Positions 40,016 to 51,679 of a stretch of DNA of 64,000 nucleotides are shown here, piece by piece (positions within the stretch are counted from its first letter, which is position 1; every line of letters starts with the position of its first letter). This stretch comes from Prochlorococcus sp. AG-347-J06. Lineage in GTDB: Bacteria; Cyanobacteriota; Cyanobacteriia; PCC-6307; Cyanobiaceae. The notes beneath the pieces are model-generated. The model saw only the letters and a program-made list of their open reading frames with translations. It had not been told where the DNA came from and did no database searches. The position numbers and the translations under genes were made by a program. Location of the stretch: contig QCBT01000002.1 in the NCBI GenBank assembly GCA_003281525.1, forward strand, positions 62,001 through 126,000, in the 5' to 3' direction.

Positions 40016-41998
40016 TTAGGATAATTCTTTCAATTTTTCCAAAACAGAACTATCTTCGAGAGTGCTTATATCCCCACTAATTTTTTCTCCAGCAGCCAAA
40101 GATCTCAAAATTCTCCTCATAATTTTTCCACTACGTGTTTTGGGAAGAGAGTCAGAAATTATAATTTTTTCAGGCTTTGCGATAATTCCAATTTCATTAA
40201 CAACATGTTTCTTTAGATTCTCTACTAATTCTGAAGAACCTTTCACGTCTTTCTCGAGAGATACAAAAGCAACTATAACTTCACCTTTTAAATCATCTTT
40301 TTTGCCAACTACTGCAGACTCTGCAACTGATTTATGACTTACCAAAGCAGATTCTATTTCCATTGTTCCTAACCGATGTCCTGAAACACTTATGACATCA
40401 TCAACTCTTCCCATAATCCATATATATCCATCTTCATCAATACGTGCTCCATCTCCAGCAAAATAAACATTTTTTTCTCCTTTAAAGGAAATATATTCCC
40501 AATAACTCTCCAAATATCTCTCTGAGTTTCCGTGAATTGTTCTCATCATTCCCGGCCATGGTTTCTTAATAATTAAATAGCCACCCTCATTCTCTTTAAC
40601 CTTATTTCCATTCTTATCGACGATTTCAACTTCGATTCCTGGTAGAGGAAAAGTAGCTGAACCTGGTTTTGTAGCAACGACTCCAGGCAAGGGGCTTATC
40701 ATTACACCGCCAGTCTCAGTTTGCCACCAAGTATCAACAATAGGACATTTATTTTTACCAATAACATCTTTGTACCACATCCATGCTTCAGGATTAATTG
40801 GTTCTCCAACTGTGCCCAAGAGTCTAAGACTCTCAAGATTATATTTATCAGGAATTTCACGTCCAGACTTCATAAATGATCTTATTGCAGTTGGTGCAGT
40901 ATAAAAAATAGAAACCTTATATTTTTGAACAATTTCCCAAAAAGCCCCTAAATTTGAGGGTCTTGGCACTCCCTCATACATAAAGGTTGTAGCACCATTA
41001 GATAAAGGCCCATAAACTATATAACTATGGCCTGTAATCCAACCAACATCAGCAGTACACCAGTAAATGTCGTCATCTTTCAAATCAAAAATCCATTTAA
41101 ATGTTAAATGGGACCAAAGATTGTAACCACCTGTTGTGTGCACTACACCTTTGGGCTTTCCAGTAGAGCCTGAAGTATAGAGAATAAAAAGTCTATCCTC
41201 GCTATTCATGACTTCTGGTTCACACTGATCTTTTTGATCTTTTAATAATTCGTGCCACCATAAATCTCTATCATCAACCATCGAAATATTTTTTTTGGTT
41301 CTTTGAACAACAACTACTTTTTCAACAACTTTATCTGCCCCACTTTCAATAGCCGCATCAACTGCTTTCTTAAGTTCAATTACCTTATCTTTTCTAAAGC
41401 CACCATCAGCAGTAACAACAAATCTGGCGTTTCCATCGATTAACCTATCTTTTAAAGCTTCTGAAGAAAATCCTCCAAAGACAACTGAATGAGGCGCGCC
41501 AATTCTTGCACAAGCTAACATTGCAAACATCGCTTCTGGAATCATCGGCATATAAATACATACCAAATCTCCTTTTTTTACACCAATTGCTTTTAATGCA
41601 TTAGCTGCTTTACATACCTCTTTTAGAAGTTCTTCGTAAGTATATTTTTTGCTATCTCCGGGTTCGCCTTCCCATATAAGTGCAGTTTTCCTTCCAAGCC
41701 CTCTCTTAATGTGTCTATCTAAGCAGTTATATGTAATATTGAGTTTCCCTTCTTTGAACCATTTAAAAAAGGGGGCATTTTCGTTATCTAATACAGTTTG
41801 AAATGGCGCAAACCAATCCAATTCAGATTTTGCAAAAGATTCCCAAAATTGAATAGGATTATTTGATGCTTGTTTTTTTAGACTTAGTAATTCTACTTGA
41901 GTACTAATATTTGAGTTTTCTGCAAATTTTTTTGATGGAGGGAAAATTCTCTTTTCTTCAAGTATGTTATTGATTGAATTTTTTTTATCTAATGACAT
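40016..41998 (-). CDS. acs: Acetyl-CoA synthetase
   Basis: [49 protein letters not shown]. Confidence 0.96.
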   Translation of the reverse strand: MSLDKKNSINNILEEKRIFPPSKKFAENSNISTQVELLSLKKQASNNPIQFWESFAKSELDWFAPFQTVLDNENAPFFKWFKEGKLNITYNCLDRHIKRGLGRKTALIWEGEPGDSKKYTYEELLKEVCKAANALKAIGVKKGDLVCIYMPMIPEAMFAMLACARIGAPHSVVFGGFSSEALKDRLIDGNARFVVTADGGFRKDKVIELKKAVDAAIESGADKVVEKVVVVQRTKKNISMVDDRDLWWHELLKDQKDQCEPEVMNSEDRLFILYTSGSTGKPKGVVHTTGGYNLWSHLTFKWIFDLKDDDIYWCTADVGWITGHSYIVYGPLSNGATTFMYEGVPRPSNLGAFWEIVQKYKVSIFYTAPTAIRSFMKSGREIPDKYNLESLRLLGTVGEPINPEAWMWYKDVIGKNKCPIVDTWWQTETGGVMISPLPGVVATKPGSATFPLPGIEVEIVDKNGNKVKENEGGYLIIKKPWPGMMRTIHGNSERYLESYWEYISFKGEKNVYFAGDGARIDEDGYIWIMGRVDDVISVSGHRLGTMEIESALVSHKSVAESAVVGKKDDLKGEVIVAFVSLEKDVKGSSELVENLKKHVVNEIGIIAKPEKIIISDSLPKTRSGKIMRRILRSLAAGEKISGDISTLEDSSVLEKLKELS

Positions 41999-42092
41999 TA
42001 AATAAATCTATGCTTAATAAATTTAGTCGAAAAAATAAAGGTTTTCAAAAATTTTAATATTAATTTAGCTCAAAGATTTATTTTTAATAGAT

Positions 42093-43064
42093 CTAATAAA
42101 TACGGCTTAGAACAAATTCTGGAAGAGCCATTAAAGCTCTTTTATATTCTGACTCAGGAAGCCAGCCTATAGCTTCTTTAGAAAGCATTGCAAAATCCTC
42201 AGCTAGTTTCCTAGAACTTTCAATAGCTTTAGAGTTCATGATGATATTAAGAGCATCATCTAAATCATCTTTTTCAGCAAGTTCTCTGTTTATAAGAACT
42301 GACAATTGTTTATTTTCTTCTAAGGCATATAAAACTGGGGCTGTAAGATAACCACTAGCTAGATCACTTACAGCAGGTTTTCCAAGTTGTTTATCATTTC
42401 CAGTAAAATCAAGAATGTCATCTACAACTTGGAATGCTAAACCAATATTTTTGCCAAAATCGTACAACGAAGTTAAGTTTTCATCATTAATGCCACTCAA
42501 AACTCCAGCTGCTTTACAACTATTGGCTATTAATGATGCTGTTTTACAATAACTTTTGTTGATGTATTTGGAAAAAGATTGCGCTGAATCAAATCTATTT
42601 AAATTTTGTTTGATTTCACCTTCTGCTAAATCCATTATTACTCTACTGAGTAATTTAACTACGTTTACATTATCAAGATTTGCTAGGTGCCAACTTGCTT
42701 GAGCGAATAAAAAGTCACCCGCCAAAACAGCTACTCTTGTATTAAATCTGCTATGAACTGTATCTACTCCTCTTCTTGTAGACGCCTCATCAACAACATC
42801 ATCATGTACTAAAGAGGCTGTATGAATCATCTCAGTTATTTCAGCAAGCCTTTTATGTTTGGTTGTCAAGCAAAATTCAGGAGATATAGCTTTTGAAATC
42901 AATAAAACTATCCCAGGTCTCAACCTTTTCCCCCCAGCACTAAAAAGATGTTCTGCTGCAGCTTGAAGAATTGGGTGACCAGCTCCTATTAGATTTTTCA
43001 GTTCTAAAATAAGATCATCAAGATCATTTTCGACTGGTTGTAGTAGCTCTGTTACTTTATTCAT
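42093..43064 (-). CDS. sds: Polyprenyl (solanesyl) diphosphate synthase
   Basis: GGKRLRPGIVLL; LVHDDVVDEASTRRG; FQVVDDILDF. Confidence 0.9.
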   Translation of the reverse strand: MNKVTELLQPVENDLDDLILELKNLIGAGHPILQAAAEHLFSAGGKRLRPGIVLLISKAISPEFCLTTKHKRLAEITEMIHTASLVHDDVVDEASTRRGVDTVHSRFNTRVAVLAGDFLFAQASWHLANLDNVNVVKLLSRVIMDLAEGEIKQNLNRFDSAQSFSKYINKSYCKTASLIANSCKAAGVLSGINDENLTSLYDFGKNIGLAFQVVDDILDFTGNDKQLGKPAVSDLASGYLTAPVLYALEENKQLSVLINRELAEKDDLDDALNIIMNSKAIESSRKLAEDFAMLSKEAIGWLPESEYKRALMALPEFVLSRIY

Positions 43065-43091
43065 GATTGACCTCTTCTATATCTTAAGGAA

Positions 43092-43886
43092 TCAAACATT
43101 ACTTCGGAGGTTAACCACCCTAATTTCTTTATTAATTCCAAGCCAAAATTTTACTTTATTGGAAAACTCATCTTTTTCTGAAGTAACAAAAAATTTTACA
43201 TTTTCGAAAGAAATACTCTCGTAGCGGTAAGTTTTTGGGATAGCAAAAGATTCATTAAATTTTTTTATTAATGCTACGGATGGATCAATAATTTTTATAT
43301 TTGAATCTAATTTTTTTCTTAAAAAGTCATAAATTAAAGGATAGTGACTACATCCAAGTATTAATTCTTCAATATTTTTGTTTATTAGTGGTCTTAAGTA
43401 TAAGTCTGAAAGACTATTTAACTTATCAAGATTTAATTTTTCTTTTTCAATTTCTGATACAAATTCTGGACATTCTTGCTGAAATATTTTCGTATTCTCA
43501 TTTTTAGCAATTATAGCTCTCTCGTAATACGATGATCGAACAGTTGTTTGTGTGGCTAGGACACCAATTATTTGTTTATCAACTATTTCCGTTACTGAGT
43601 TTATAAGGTCAAAACAAGGAACCTTTAAATTATCTTTTAGAATATCAAGCGCACAAGCATTTGTAGTATTACAAGCAACTAAAAGTGCATCCAAATTCTT
43701 ATCAACAAAAAAAGTACAAATTTCCTTTGCAATAAATCTTATCTCTTTAGAATTTTTGTTCCCAAAAGGTATTCTTTTTGTATCCGCCAAATAAAAAACT
43801 TCTACATCTTTACGTGTTTTTAGTAAAGAATTAAGGATGGTAAAACCACCTATTCCGCTATCAAATATACCTATTTTAAGTTTCAC
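43092..43886 (-). CDS. murI: Glutamate racemase
   Basis: IGIFDSGIGGFTIL; VACNTTNACAL; LGCSHYPLI. Confidence 0.95.
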   Translation of the reverse strand: MKLKIGIFDSGIGGFTILNSLLKTRKDVEVFYLADTKRIPFGNKNSKEIRFIAKEICTFFVDKNLDALLVACNTTNACALDILKDNLKVPCFDLINSVTEIVDKQIIGVLATQTTVRSSYYERAIIAKNENTKIFQQECPEFVSEIEKEKLNLDKLNSLSDLYLRPLINKNIEELILGCSHYPLIYDFLRKKLDSNIKIIDPSVALIKKFNESFAIPKTYRYESISFENVKFFVTSEKDEFSNKVKFWLGINKEIRVVNLRSNV

Positions 43887-44968
43887 CCTACTTTATCTAG
43901 ATATTCGAGGATGCCTTTTGCGATTGCATAGGCTAATCTTTTTCGGTGGGTTATTTTTTCTAATCTTCTTGCATCTAATCTTCCCGTTAAAAATCCGATT
44001 TCTACAAGGACTGCAGGCATCCTAGTATTTTTAATTACATAAAATCGACCTTGTTTAACTCCTCGATCAGGACTACCAGGGGAAACTCTTAAAATTTGTT
44101 TTTGAATTCTTTTCGCGAGTAATCTTCCTCTCCACCCTCTGTAATAAAAGGTTTCCAATCCATTTATGTCTCTTCTTTTACCTCTTGAGGCATTTGCATG
44201 AATACTTACAAAGATATCTGCATCCGAATTATTAGCAATGGAAACTCTTGGAGGTAAATCCAAATCAACGTCATTTGTTCTAGTCAACCTTACTTTGATA
44301 CCTTTCTCAGAAAGTAATTTTTCAACTATTTTTGACACCTCCAGAACTACATCTGTTTCTCTAATACCACCAATACCTATTGCTCCTGGATCAGGCCCTC
44401 CATGCCCTGGATCGATTACAACTTCAAACTTGTTTCGTTTTACCTGTGGTAGTTTCAAGTAAACATAATTATTTTTTTTCTTATGAATTAAATTTTGATT
44501 TACTTTGATATTTCCTCTTTTCTTTTCAACTAAACCTTCACCAATCTTTTTAAATGAATATTTTGGATTAAATAGTTTAATTCTCCATCTATTTTCATCT
44601 AAGCCAACCATTTGCCAAGTCAAAGGGGTCAAATAAGTCTCTTCTTTAAATTCAATTACTAGTCTTGTTTTACCCTTATCTGGTTTACCCAATCTAATTT
44701 CTTTTATTGGGCCATTACCTTTTATTGTTCTGGGATTTTTTAATTCTCCTGGAAAATCTACCCAGAATCTATCTCCCGATATTTGGTTAGCCTTCTGAAA
44801 GTATGCTTTTAAATTTGTATTTGATTTAGTTCTTAATTCTAAAACCCCAGTAGTATTTATAGCCCATGCCGCAAGAGCACTTGAAGATTTAACTGGAAGT
44901 ATTGAAGAATTTAAAAATAAAAAAACGGATAAATAACGAAAAAGTTTATTATCTAAAAACTTTATCAT
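43883..44968 (-). CDS. N-acetylmuramoyl-L-alanine amidase (Amidase_3 with AMIN-like N-terminus)
   Basis: VVIDPGHGGPDPGAIGIGGIRETDV; SIHANAS; ALVEIGFLT-like tail. Confidence 0.93.
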   Translation of the reverse strand: MIKFLDNKLFRYLSVFLFLNSSILPVKSSSALAAWAINTTGVLELRTKSNTNLKAYFQKANQISGDRFWVDFPGELKNPRTIKGNGPIKEIRLGKPDKGKTRLVIEFKEETYLTPLTWQMVGLDENRWRIKLFNPKYSFKKIGEGLVEKKRGNIKVNQNLIHKKKNNYVYLKLPQVKRNKFEVVIDPGHGGPDPGAIGIGGIRETDVVLEVSKIVEKLLSEKGIKVRLTRTNDVDLDLPPRVSIANNSDADIFVSIHANASRGKRRDINGLETFYYRGWRGRLLAKRIQKQILRVSPGSPDRGVKQGRFYVIKNTRMPAVLVEIGFLTGRLDARRLEKITHRKRLAYAIAKGILEYLDKVG

Positions 44969-45795
44969 TAGTTTGAAAACAATCTGTTTTTTCTATGTTT
45001 GAGGCTTGGCATCTGCTCCCTAATTTTCTTCACTCTTTCTTTATCAGCAGGAGCTATTGCAGCTCCCTGAGTTTTTCCGGCATCAGATAAAACTGTACCC
45101 CAAGGGTCAATTACCATTGCATGGCCATGACTTTGCCTTCTTCCATAATGAATCCCAGTTTGAGCTGGAGCAACTACATATGCTGTATTCTCAATTGCTC
45201 TTGCTTGTAATAGGATTTGCCAATGATCTTTTCCAGTAAATGCTGTAAAAGCTGCGGGAATCATAATTAGCTCTGCACCATTCGAAGACAAATATCTATA
45301 GAGTTCAGGAAATCTAACGTCGTAACAAATCGACAGTCCTATTTTGCATAAACCTGGGACATCTACAACAGGCGGATACTCTTCCCCAGATAAAATAGTG
45401 GCTGATTCCTTGTATAAATTTCCATCTGGCAAATCAACATCAAACAAATGAATTTTGTCGTATTTTGCCAAAATCTGTCCATCTTTCCCAAATAAGGCTG
45501 ACCTATTAAAAGTATGACTATCATCACCAGCAGGTACAGGATACCCTCCTCCTAAAAGAAATACTTGATATCTTTGCGACATAGTTTTTAGAAAATTTGC
45601 ACACTTCTCTGACAACTCAGAAGCTAATCTAAGTTTTTCATCATCTCCTCCTAAAAAAGCAAAATTCTCAGGCAATCCTATTAACTCAGCACCTCTTCTA
45701 GCAGCTAATTCAATCTGTTCTTCTGCTTCAATAAAATTTGCATCAACATTTGAAGTACTCGTAATTTGCAATGCAGCTACCAAAAAATCAGTCAA
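44968..45795 (-). CDS. Carbon-nitrogen hydrolase (Nit1/nitrilase-like)
   Basis: GAELIGLPENFAF; KYDKIHLFDVD; IGLSICYDVRFPELYR. Confidence 0.92.
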   Translation of the reverse strand: MTDFLVAALQITSTSNVDANFIEAEEQIELAARRGAELIGLPENFAFLGGDDEKLRLASELSEKCANFLKTMSQRYQVFLLGGGYPVPAGDDSHTFNRSALFGKDGQILAKYDKIHLFDVDLPDGNLYKESATILSGEEYPPVVDVPGLCKIGLSICYDVRFPELYRYLSSNGAELIMIPAAFTAFTGKDHWQILLQARAIENTAYVVAPAQTGIHYGRRQSHGHAMVIDPWGTVLSDAGKTQGAAIAPADKERVKKIREQMPSLKHRKNRLFSN

Positions 45796-45825
45796 GACTT
45801 TACTCCTAGTGAACCAATTCGTAAA

Positions 45826-46557
45826 TCATGAGGCACGAATCACACCTCTTTCAACTTGAGCTGGAACAATATCTAAGCAATCAAGTTCTGAACAACATTT
45901 AAAATCATCTTCATAATCTCCAAGACTTGTCAATCTTTTGCCATGAGTTGCTGTTTTTAAACATTTCAAAATATCATCTTTCCAGATATCCCAAAGTGCC
46001 AAAGCAGCCTGAAGTTCGTCATTAATAATATTAATTTCGAAATCACAGTTCTGTTTTAGGTATGAGGCCAAAGCACCAGCAGCTAAAGAATCCTCAAGTG
46101 AATAAGAGCCTTCCCAACCACTACCAAGTATTAAAACATTTTCACTTTTTAATGCAATGATTTTTTCGGCAACTGCTTTTCTATTTGGGAGACCCATAGC
46201 AAATAAATGCTTAGCATTTTGAACTTTTTGCAATGATTTAGTCCCATTAGTAGTACTCATAAATAGTCTTTTACCATTTACAACTTTTTTTGTAACTGAT
46301 AAAGGAGAATTTCCTAAATCAAAGCCATCAATCTTCTTTCCGCCTCTTTCTCCAAGCATTAGTCTTTTTTCAGCTTGCCACTTAATTGCAGAATCTTTTA
46401 ATAAATCTAAATCTGCAAAAACTTGTATTGAATCAGCACCATTTTTTAAAGCCCAGGAAATTGTGGTTGTAGCTCTTAAAACATCAATGACAACTGCAAT
46501 GTCTGGACTATTTTCAGGAACATCCTTTGCAACGTGATAATAAGTAAGATTAATAAT
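45826..46557 (-). CDS. comB: 2-phosphosulfolactate phosphatase family protein (ComB-like)
   Basis: Track ORF starts at 46359 (MLGERGG), but the frame stays open upstream through NLTYYHVAKDVPENSPDIAVVIDVLRATTTISWALKNGA; likely non-canonical start near 46552-46557. Confidence 0.8.
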   Translation of the reverse strand: MINLTYYHVAKDVPENSPDIAVVIDVLRATTTISWALKNGADSIQVFADLDLLKDSAIKWQAEKRLMLGERGGKKIDGFDLGNSPLSVTKKVVNGKRLFMSTTNGTKSLQKVQNAKHLFAMGLPNRKAVAEKIIALKSENVLILGSGWEGSYSLEDSLAAGALASYLKQNCDFEINIINDELQAALALWDIWKDDILKCLKTATHGKRLTSLGDYEDDFKCCSELDCLDIVPAQVERGVIRAS

Positions 46558-46687
46558 TAGATCCTTTTCTGAATTTATTATAGAAAACAGTTACTTAATT
46601 TGATTATTTTTTTTTTAAAAACAAACTTATTGATATTATAAAACTAATTTGTTTTTACAGAAATTTTATCAAGTAATTAATTTGAAA

Positions 46688-48001
46688 ATGCATAATATCC
46701 GCACAATAAAAGGTGGAGTTAATTTAAAAGGAAAAGTAAAAGTACCTGGAGATAAATCTATTTCTCATAGAGCTCTAATAATAGGAAGTATTGCTAAGGG
46801 TGAGACGACTATTGAGGGGTTCTTACATTCTGAAGATCCACTTTCAACTGCTGATTGTCTAAGAAAGTTAGGTGTAAATATACCAGAAATAAAAAAAAAT
46901 GAGCCTTTTACGATTTCAGGATTGGGTCTTGATGGATTTAAAGAGCCCAAAGAAATTTTAAATTGTGGGAATTCCGGAACAACTATGAGATTATTAATGG
47001 GGTTACTTGCCGGTCAAGAAGGCAAGAATTTCATCTTAACTGGTGACATTTCTCTTAATGAGAGGCCAATGGGGAGAGTGGGCAAACCATTATCTTTGAT
47101 GGGTGGCAAAATTTTTGGTAGAGAAAAAGGGAACAAAGCTCCAATCTCAATTGATGGAAATAAATTAAAAGGATGTGTTATAGGAACCCCTGTAGCGAGC
47201 GCTCAAGTAAAATCTGCAATCTTATTGGCAGGCCTCAAAGCTTCTGGAACCACTTCTGTTATTGAACCAGCATCTTCAAGAGATCATACTGAAAGAATGT
47301 TAAAAGCATTTGGAGCAGACATCAGTATCAGAGGAGAATTAGGAAGAAATGTAGTTATCAAGTCAGGGGGTAACTTAATTGGCCAGAGAATATTGATTCC
47401 TGGAGACATAAGCTCTGCTTCTTTTTGGATGATTGCTGCATCCATTGTCCCAAATTCAGAGGTTTTAATTCAGAATGTAGGACTAAATCCCACTAGAACA
47501 GGGATTTTAAATGTAATGGATTCAATGGGGTGTGATTATGAGATTTTAGATAAAACTACTATTGCAGGTGAACCTATTGGATCTATTAAAGTAAAGACTT
47601 CAAATAATTTAAGATCATTCACTATTGAAGGAGATATTCTACCAAAACTAATAGATGAAATTCCTATCCTTACTGTGGCTGCTTGTTTTTGTAATGGAGT
47701 TTCTGAAATTAAGGATGCACAAGAATTAAGAGTTAAGGAGACAGATCGATTAAAAGTTATGGCACGACAGTTACAAAAATTCGGTGCTGAAATAACAGAA
47801 AAAGAGGATGGGTTAATTATTAATGGGCAATCAAAATTTTATTCTGCGGAGGTAGATAGTGAGACAGATCACCGAGTAGCAATGAGTCTTGCTATTGCTT
47901 CACTTCTTGCTAAAGGTACCTCGAAAATTATGAGATCTGATGCTGCTAGCGTCTCGTATCCAACTTTTTGGGAAGAGCTGGCCAAACTAACTAACTACTA
48001 A
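46688..48001 (+). CDS. aroA: 3-phosphoshikimate 1-carboxyvinyltransferase (EPSP synthase)
   Basis: [29 protein letters not shown] at 46688 preferred over the track start. Confidence 0.96.
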   Translation: MHNIRTIKGGVNLKGKVKVPGDKSISHRALIIGSIAKGETTIEGFLHSEDPLSTADCLRKLGVNIPEIKKNEPFTISGLGLDGFKEPKEILNCGNSGTTMRLLMGLLAGQEGKNFILTGDISLNERPMGRVGKPLSLMGGKIFGREKGNKAPISIDGNKLKGCVIGTPVASAQVKSAILLAGLKASGTTSVIEPASSRDHTERMLKAFGADISIRGELGRNVVIKSGGNLIGQRILIPGDISSASFWMIAASIVPNSEVLIQNVGLNPTRTGILNVMDSMGCDYEILDKTTIAGEPIGSIKVKTSNNLRSFTIEGDILPKLIDEIPILTVAACFCNGVSEIKDAQELRVKETDRLKVMARQLQKFGAEITEKEDGLIINGQSKFYSAEVDSETDHRVAMSLAIASLLAKGTSKIMRSDAASVSYPTFWEELAKLTNY

Positions 48002-48016
48002 CTAGCCTAAAAGTTT

Positions 48017-48922
48017 TTGTCTGAATTAATAGAAGTTTTAACTAAAGATGGTAGTTACTCTTTAAGAAGTGTATTTTTTCAAGAGAACTTCCATAGTTTA
48101 TTGGGCGCATTGGAGGAAACAAAGTCAAAGTTTACAGCTACTTCTAATTTGCAAAGATTTAAGGGCGAATCTCTCAATGTTTTAGATATATGTTTTGGTT
48201 TAGGATACAATTCAGCTTCTTTAATGGATGAATTAATAACACAAAAATCAAATTTAAATTTGTATGCATTGGAGATTGATAAAAAGCCTCTTGAATATTC
48301 GCTTAGAAATGAATCATTCCTTAAGTTATGGGATCCAAAAGTCAAAAAAATATTTGAATCACTTTATCGAAAATATTACTTTGAGGATCAATTTTTTAAA
48401 TGCAGTATTTTGTGGGGTGACGCTAGAGAAAAAATTAACATTATTCCTTCCTCTATTAAATTCGATCTGATTTATTTAGATGGTTTTTCTCCTCAAAAAT
48501 GCCCACAAGTATGGACGATTGAATTTTTATCCAAAGTCACAGAAAATCTTAATCCTCAGGGTTATTTAATAACTTATTCTTCATCAGCGGCAGTAAGAAA
48601 AACCTTAAGAAATCTTGGATTAGAAATTTTTACTATTAAGCCAAGTTTTAAAAACAGAAGTTTTTGGAGTCAGGGAACTGTCGCAATATCAAAATTTGAC
48701 AAGAATAAATTGAAACCCAATTTCAATTTTGAAAAGTTATCTTTAATGGAAGAAGAACATCTCTTAACTAAAGCTAGTATTCCATATAGAGATCAAGATT
48801 TGAACTCAAGTAAAGACGATATAATCAGGAGAAGATTAGATGAGCAATTATTCTCAAATCTATTATCTACAAATATATGGAGAGAAAAGTGGGGAATGAC
48901 GAAGTTATCCGTTAAGAGTTAG
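48017..48922 (+). CDS. MnmC-like (DUF752) SAM methyltransferase domain protein
   Basis: [38 protein letters not shown]. Confidence 0.85.
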   Translation: MSELIEVLTKDGSYSLRSVFFQENFHSLLGALEETKSKFTATSNLQRFKGESLNVLDICFGLGYNSASLMDELITQKSNLNLYALEIDKKPLEYSLRNESFLKLWDPKVKKIFESLYRKYYFEDQFFKCSILWGDAREKINIIPSSIKFDLIYLDGFSPQKCPQVWTIEFLSKVTENLNPQGYLITYSSSAAVRKTLRNLGLEIFTIKPSFKNRSFWSQGTVAISKFDKNKLKPNFNFEKLSLMEEEHLLTKASIPYRDQDLNSSKDDIIRRRLDEQLFSNLLSTNIWREKWGMTKLSVKS

Positions 48923-48947
48923 ATTTAAATTAGGATTTCGAATAAAC

Positions 48948-50297
48948 ATGTTAAGTGTTGCGATATTAGCGGCAGGCAAGGGCACTAGGATGGAAAGCTC
49001 ATTGCCAAAAGTTTTACATAAAATTTCTGGCAAAAGTCTTCTACAAAGAGTAATTGATTCATGTTTCGAATTAAAACCTGATCAAATTTTCGTAATTACT
49101 GGACACAAATCAAAAGAAGTACAAAAGGCAATCCCAAATGATAAAAAAATCCAAGTTGTTGTTCAAGAACCTCAATCAGGAACCGGTCATGCAATCCAGG
49201 TACTTTGTAAAGAAGTAAAAAAACATGAAGGGAATCTTTTGGTACTTAACGGCGATGTGCCACTCATTAGGCCTAGTACTCTAAAAAGACTTTTGTATTT
49301 ACACGATTCAAAAAATGCTGATGTTTCTTTAATTACCACTAAGAAAACAAGTCCTCATGGATATGGCAGAGTTTTTTTGAAGGGGGACTTTATAGAGAGA
49401 ATTGTTGAAGAAAAAGATTGCAATGATCTAGAAAGAGAAAATCCATTAATAAATGCTGGTGTTTACTGTTTTAACTGGGGTAATTTATCAGAAATAATTA
49501 ATACCTTGCAAAGCAATAATAATCAAAAAGAGATTTACTTAACAGATACAATATCTTTGCTAAAAAATTCCTTCAGTCTCGAGGTAGATGATAATGGAGA
49601 ACTTCAAGGAATTAATAACAGAATTCAACTTTCAGAGTGCGAGGAATGTATTCAGAATTCAATTAAAGAAAAACATATGCTTAATGGTGTAACTTTTATA
49701 AATAAAGCAAGTTGTTCAATTAGTGAAGAAGTTGAGATTGGTAAAGATGTAATCATAGAGGTTAATACACATATAAGAGGAAATACGAAAATAAATAGTC
49801 ATTGCATTATCGGTCCAAATACTTTTATTGAGAATTCTAATGTGGGATTAAAATGTGAAATTTCAAACTCTACTGTTTATGATTCTCAGATAATGGATCA
49901 TATAAAAATTGGCCCTTATAGTCATATAAGGCCTAATTCCAAAATATCTTCTAATAGCAAAATAGGTAATTTTGTTGAGATCAAAAATAGTCAACTAGAG
50001 GAAGAATCTAAAGTTAACCATCTAAGTTATATTGGTGATTCTGTTATTGGTAGATCTACAAATATTGGAGCAGGCACTATTACTGCGAATTTTGATGGAC
50101 AGAAAAAATATCAAACAAAAATTGGTAAAAATTCCAGTATTGGGGCAAACACAGTTTTTGTAGCGCCAATAAATCTAGGGGAATCAGTAACAACAGGTGC
50201 TGGTTCAGTGATCACAAAAGACTCTAAAGATAATTCACTAGCGATCTCAAGAACTAAGCAAGTAAATATAGAGAATTGGAAAAAAAAGAAATCCTGA
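48948..50297 (+). CDS. glmU: UDP-GlcNAc pyrophosphorylase / GlcN-1-P acetyltransferase
   Basis: [26 protein letters not shown]; left-handed beta-helix C-terminus. Confidence 0.96.
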   Translation: MLSVAILAAGKGTRMESSLPKVLHKISGKSLLQRVIDSCFELKPDQIFVITGHKSKEVQKAIPNDKKIQVVVQEPQSGTGHAIQVLCKEVKKHEGNLLVLNGDVPLIRPSTLKRLLYLHDSKNADVSLITTKKTSPHGYGRVFLKGDFIERIVEEKDCNDLERENPLINAGVYCFNWGNLSEIINTLQSNNNQKEIYLTDTISLLKNSFSLEVDDNGELQGINNRIQLSECEECIQNSIKEKHMLNGVTFINKASCSISEEVEIGKDVIIEVNTHIRGNTKINSHCIIGPNTFIENSNVGLKCEISNSTVYDSQIMDHIKIGPYSHIRPNSKISSNSKIGNFVEIKNSQLEEESKVNHLSYIGDSVIGRSTNIGAGTITANFDGQKKYQTKIGKNSSIGANTVFVAPINLGESVTTGAGSVITKDSKDNSLAISRTKQVNIENWKKKKS

Positions 50298-50298
50298 T

Positions 50299-51672
50299 CT
50301 AGTTAATTAATTCAATAATTTTTTCAAGTTGCCAACATCTGCTCCCTTTTATAAGAACAGAATCACCTTTTTTTGTAGATTTGTTTATTACTTGAGGTAC
50401 ATCTTTAATATCATTAAACACTAAGAATTTATTCTTATCTTTTAGATAATCGGTGTAATTTTTTTCATTCTCTTTATCGCAAATAAATAAACACTTTTCT
50501 ATATCTGAATTATTAATTAAGTTGAATATTTCTATGTGATATTTTTCAGATTCTTTTCCCAATTCTTGCATACTACCAAATATGAAAAATTTATTTCTCG
50601 GTTTTTCAAGCAGGGTTTTAATACATGCTTTTACTGACTCTGGCGAAGCATTATATGATTCATCATATATTGTTGTTTTTACTGATTTAAGAATTTTATT
50701 CCTTCCACCTAAACTTACAAAATCAAATTTATTAAAACTTGCAAAATCAATGCCTAGCTCTTTAGCAACTGCATAAGCAAATAAGAAATTCGAAGCATTG
50801 TGAAATCCCTCAAATGAAATTTCAAAGGTATTTTCTTCAATTAAAATTGTTTTATTCGAAGGATTATAAAATCCTCGCAAATCATTATCTTTCTTAAAAC
50901 TCTCCTTTTGATTTTCTATATTTAATAGTCTTACTTTTATCACTCTACCTTTCCAAAATTCTTTCAAAGTTTTTTCGAGGAATGGATCATTTGCTGGAAT
51001 TATTACAACTCCTTCTGGATTTAAGAACTTACTAATTTCACACTTTGCATGCGCAATATTTTTTTTTGAGCCTAACAATCCAATATGAGCTGTACCAATG
51101 TTGGTAATAACTGCAATATCCGGTTCACTATATTTAGATAAATTCTCGATCTGTCCAAGACCTCTCATTCCCATCTCAAGAACTAAAGCTTTATCCTCTG
51201 TATTTGTGGCAAGAATAGTAAGACCAACTCCAATCTCATTATTGAAATTTGCATGAGATAATTTAATTCTTCCAAGTTTATTTAAAACTCCACCAATCAT
51301 TTCTTTTGTTGTTGTTTTACCAACTGAACCAGTTATTGCAACAATCGGAATATTTAATTTTTTTCTTTTTAGCAATGCTAATTTTTGAAATGCCTCTAAT
51401 GTGTCATTTACAACCCAATAAGGAAAATCACTAGGAAGTAATCTCTGCATACCTTTTTTTATAACTACTGATTTAACTCCTTTATCTAAAACATTTGGAA
51501 GAAAACTATGTCCATCAAAAATTTTACCCTCGATAGCTATAAAAAGATCATTTTTCAATAAAGTTCTACTATCAATACTTATATTTTTAAAATTTAAAGA
51601 ATCTCTTTTCCCCTCGCTCAGATTTTTAATATCCCCCAAAACATTGTTTAATTCTGATAAAGAGAATTCCAT
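50299..51672 (-). CDS. murF: UDP-MurNAc-tripeptide D-Ala-D-Ala ligase
   Basis: AITGSVGKTTTKEMI; EMGMRGLGQI; YDESYNASPESVK. Confidence 0.95.
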   Translation of the reverse strand: MEFSLSELNNVLGDIKNLSEGKRDSLNFKNISIDSRTLLKNDLFIAIEGKIFDGHSFLPNVLDKGVKSVVIKKGMQRLLPSDFPYWVVNDTLEAFQKLALLKRKKLNIPIVAITGSVGKTTTKEMIGGVLNKLGRIKLSHANFNNEIGVGLTILATNTEDKALVLEMGMRGLGQIENLSKYSEPDIAVITNIGTAHIGLLGSKKNIAHAKCEISKFLNPEGVVIIPANDPFLEKTLKEFWKGRVIKVRLLNIENQKESFKKDNDLRGFYNPSNKTILIEENTFEISFEGFHNASNFLFAYAVAKELGIDFASFNKFDFVSLGGRNKILKSVKTTIYDESYNASPESVKACIKTLLEKPRNKFFIFGSMQELGKESEKYHIEIFNLINNSDIEKCLFICDKENEKNYTDYLKDKNKFLVFNDIKDVPQVINKSTKKGDSVLIKGSRCWQLEKIIELIN

Positions 51673-51679
51673 TAAAAAT

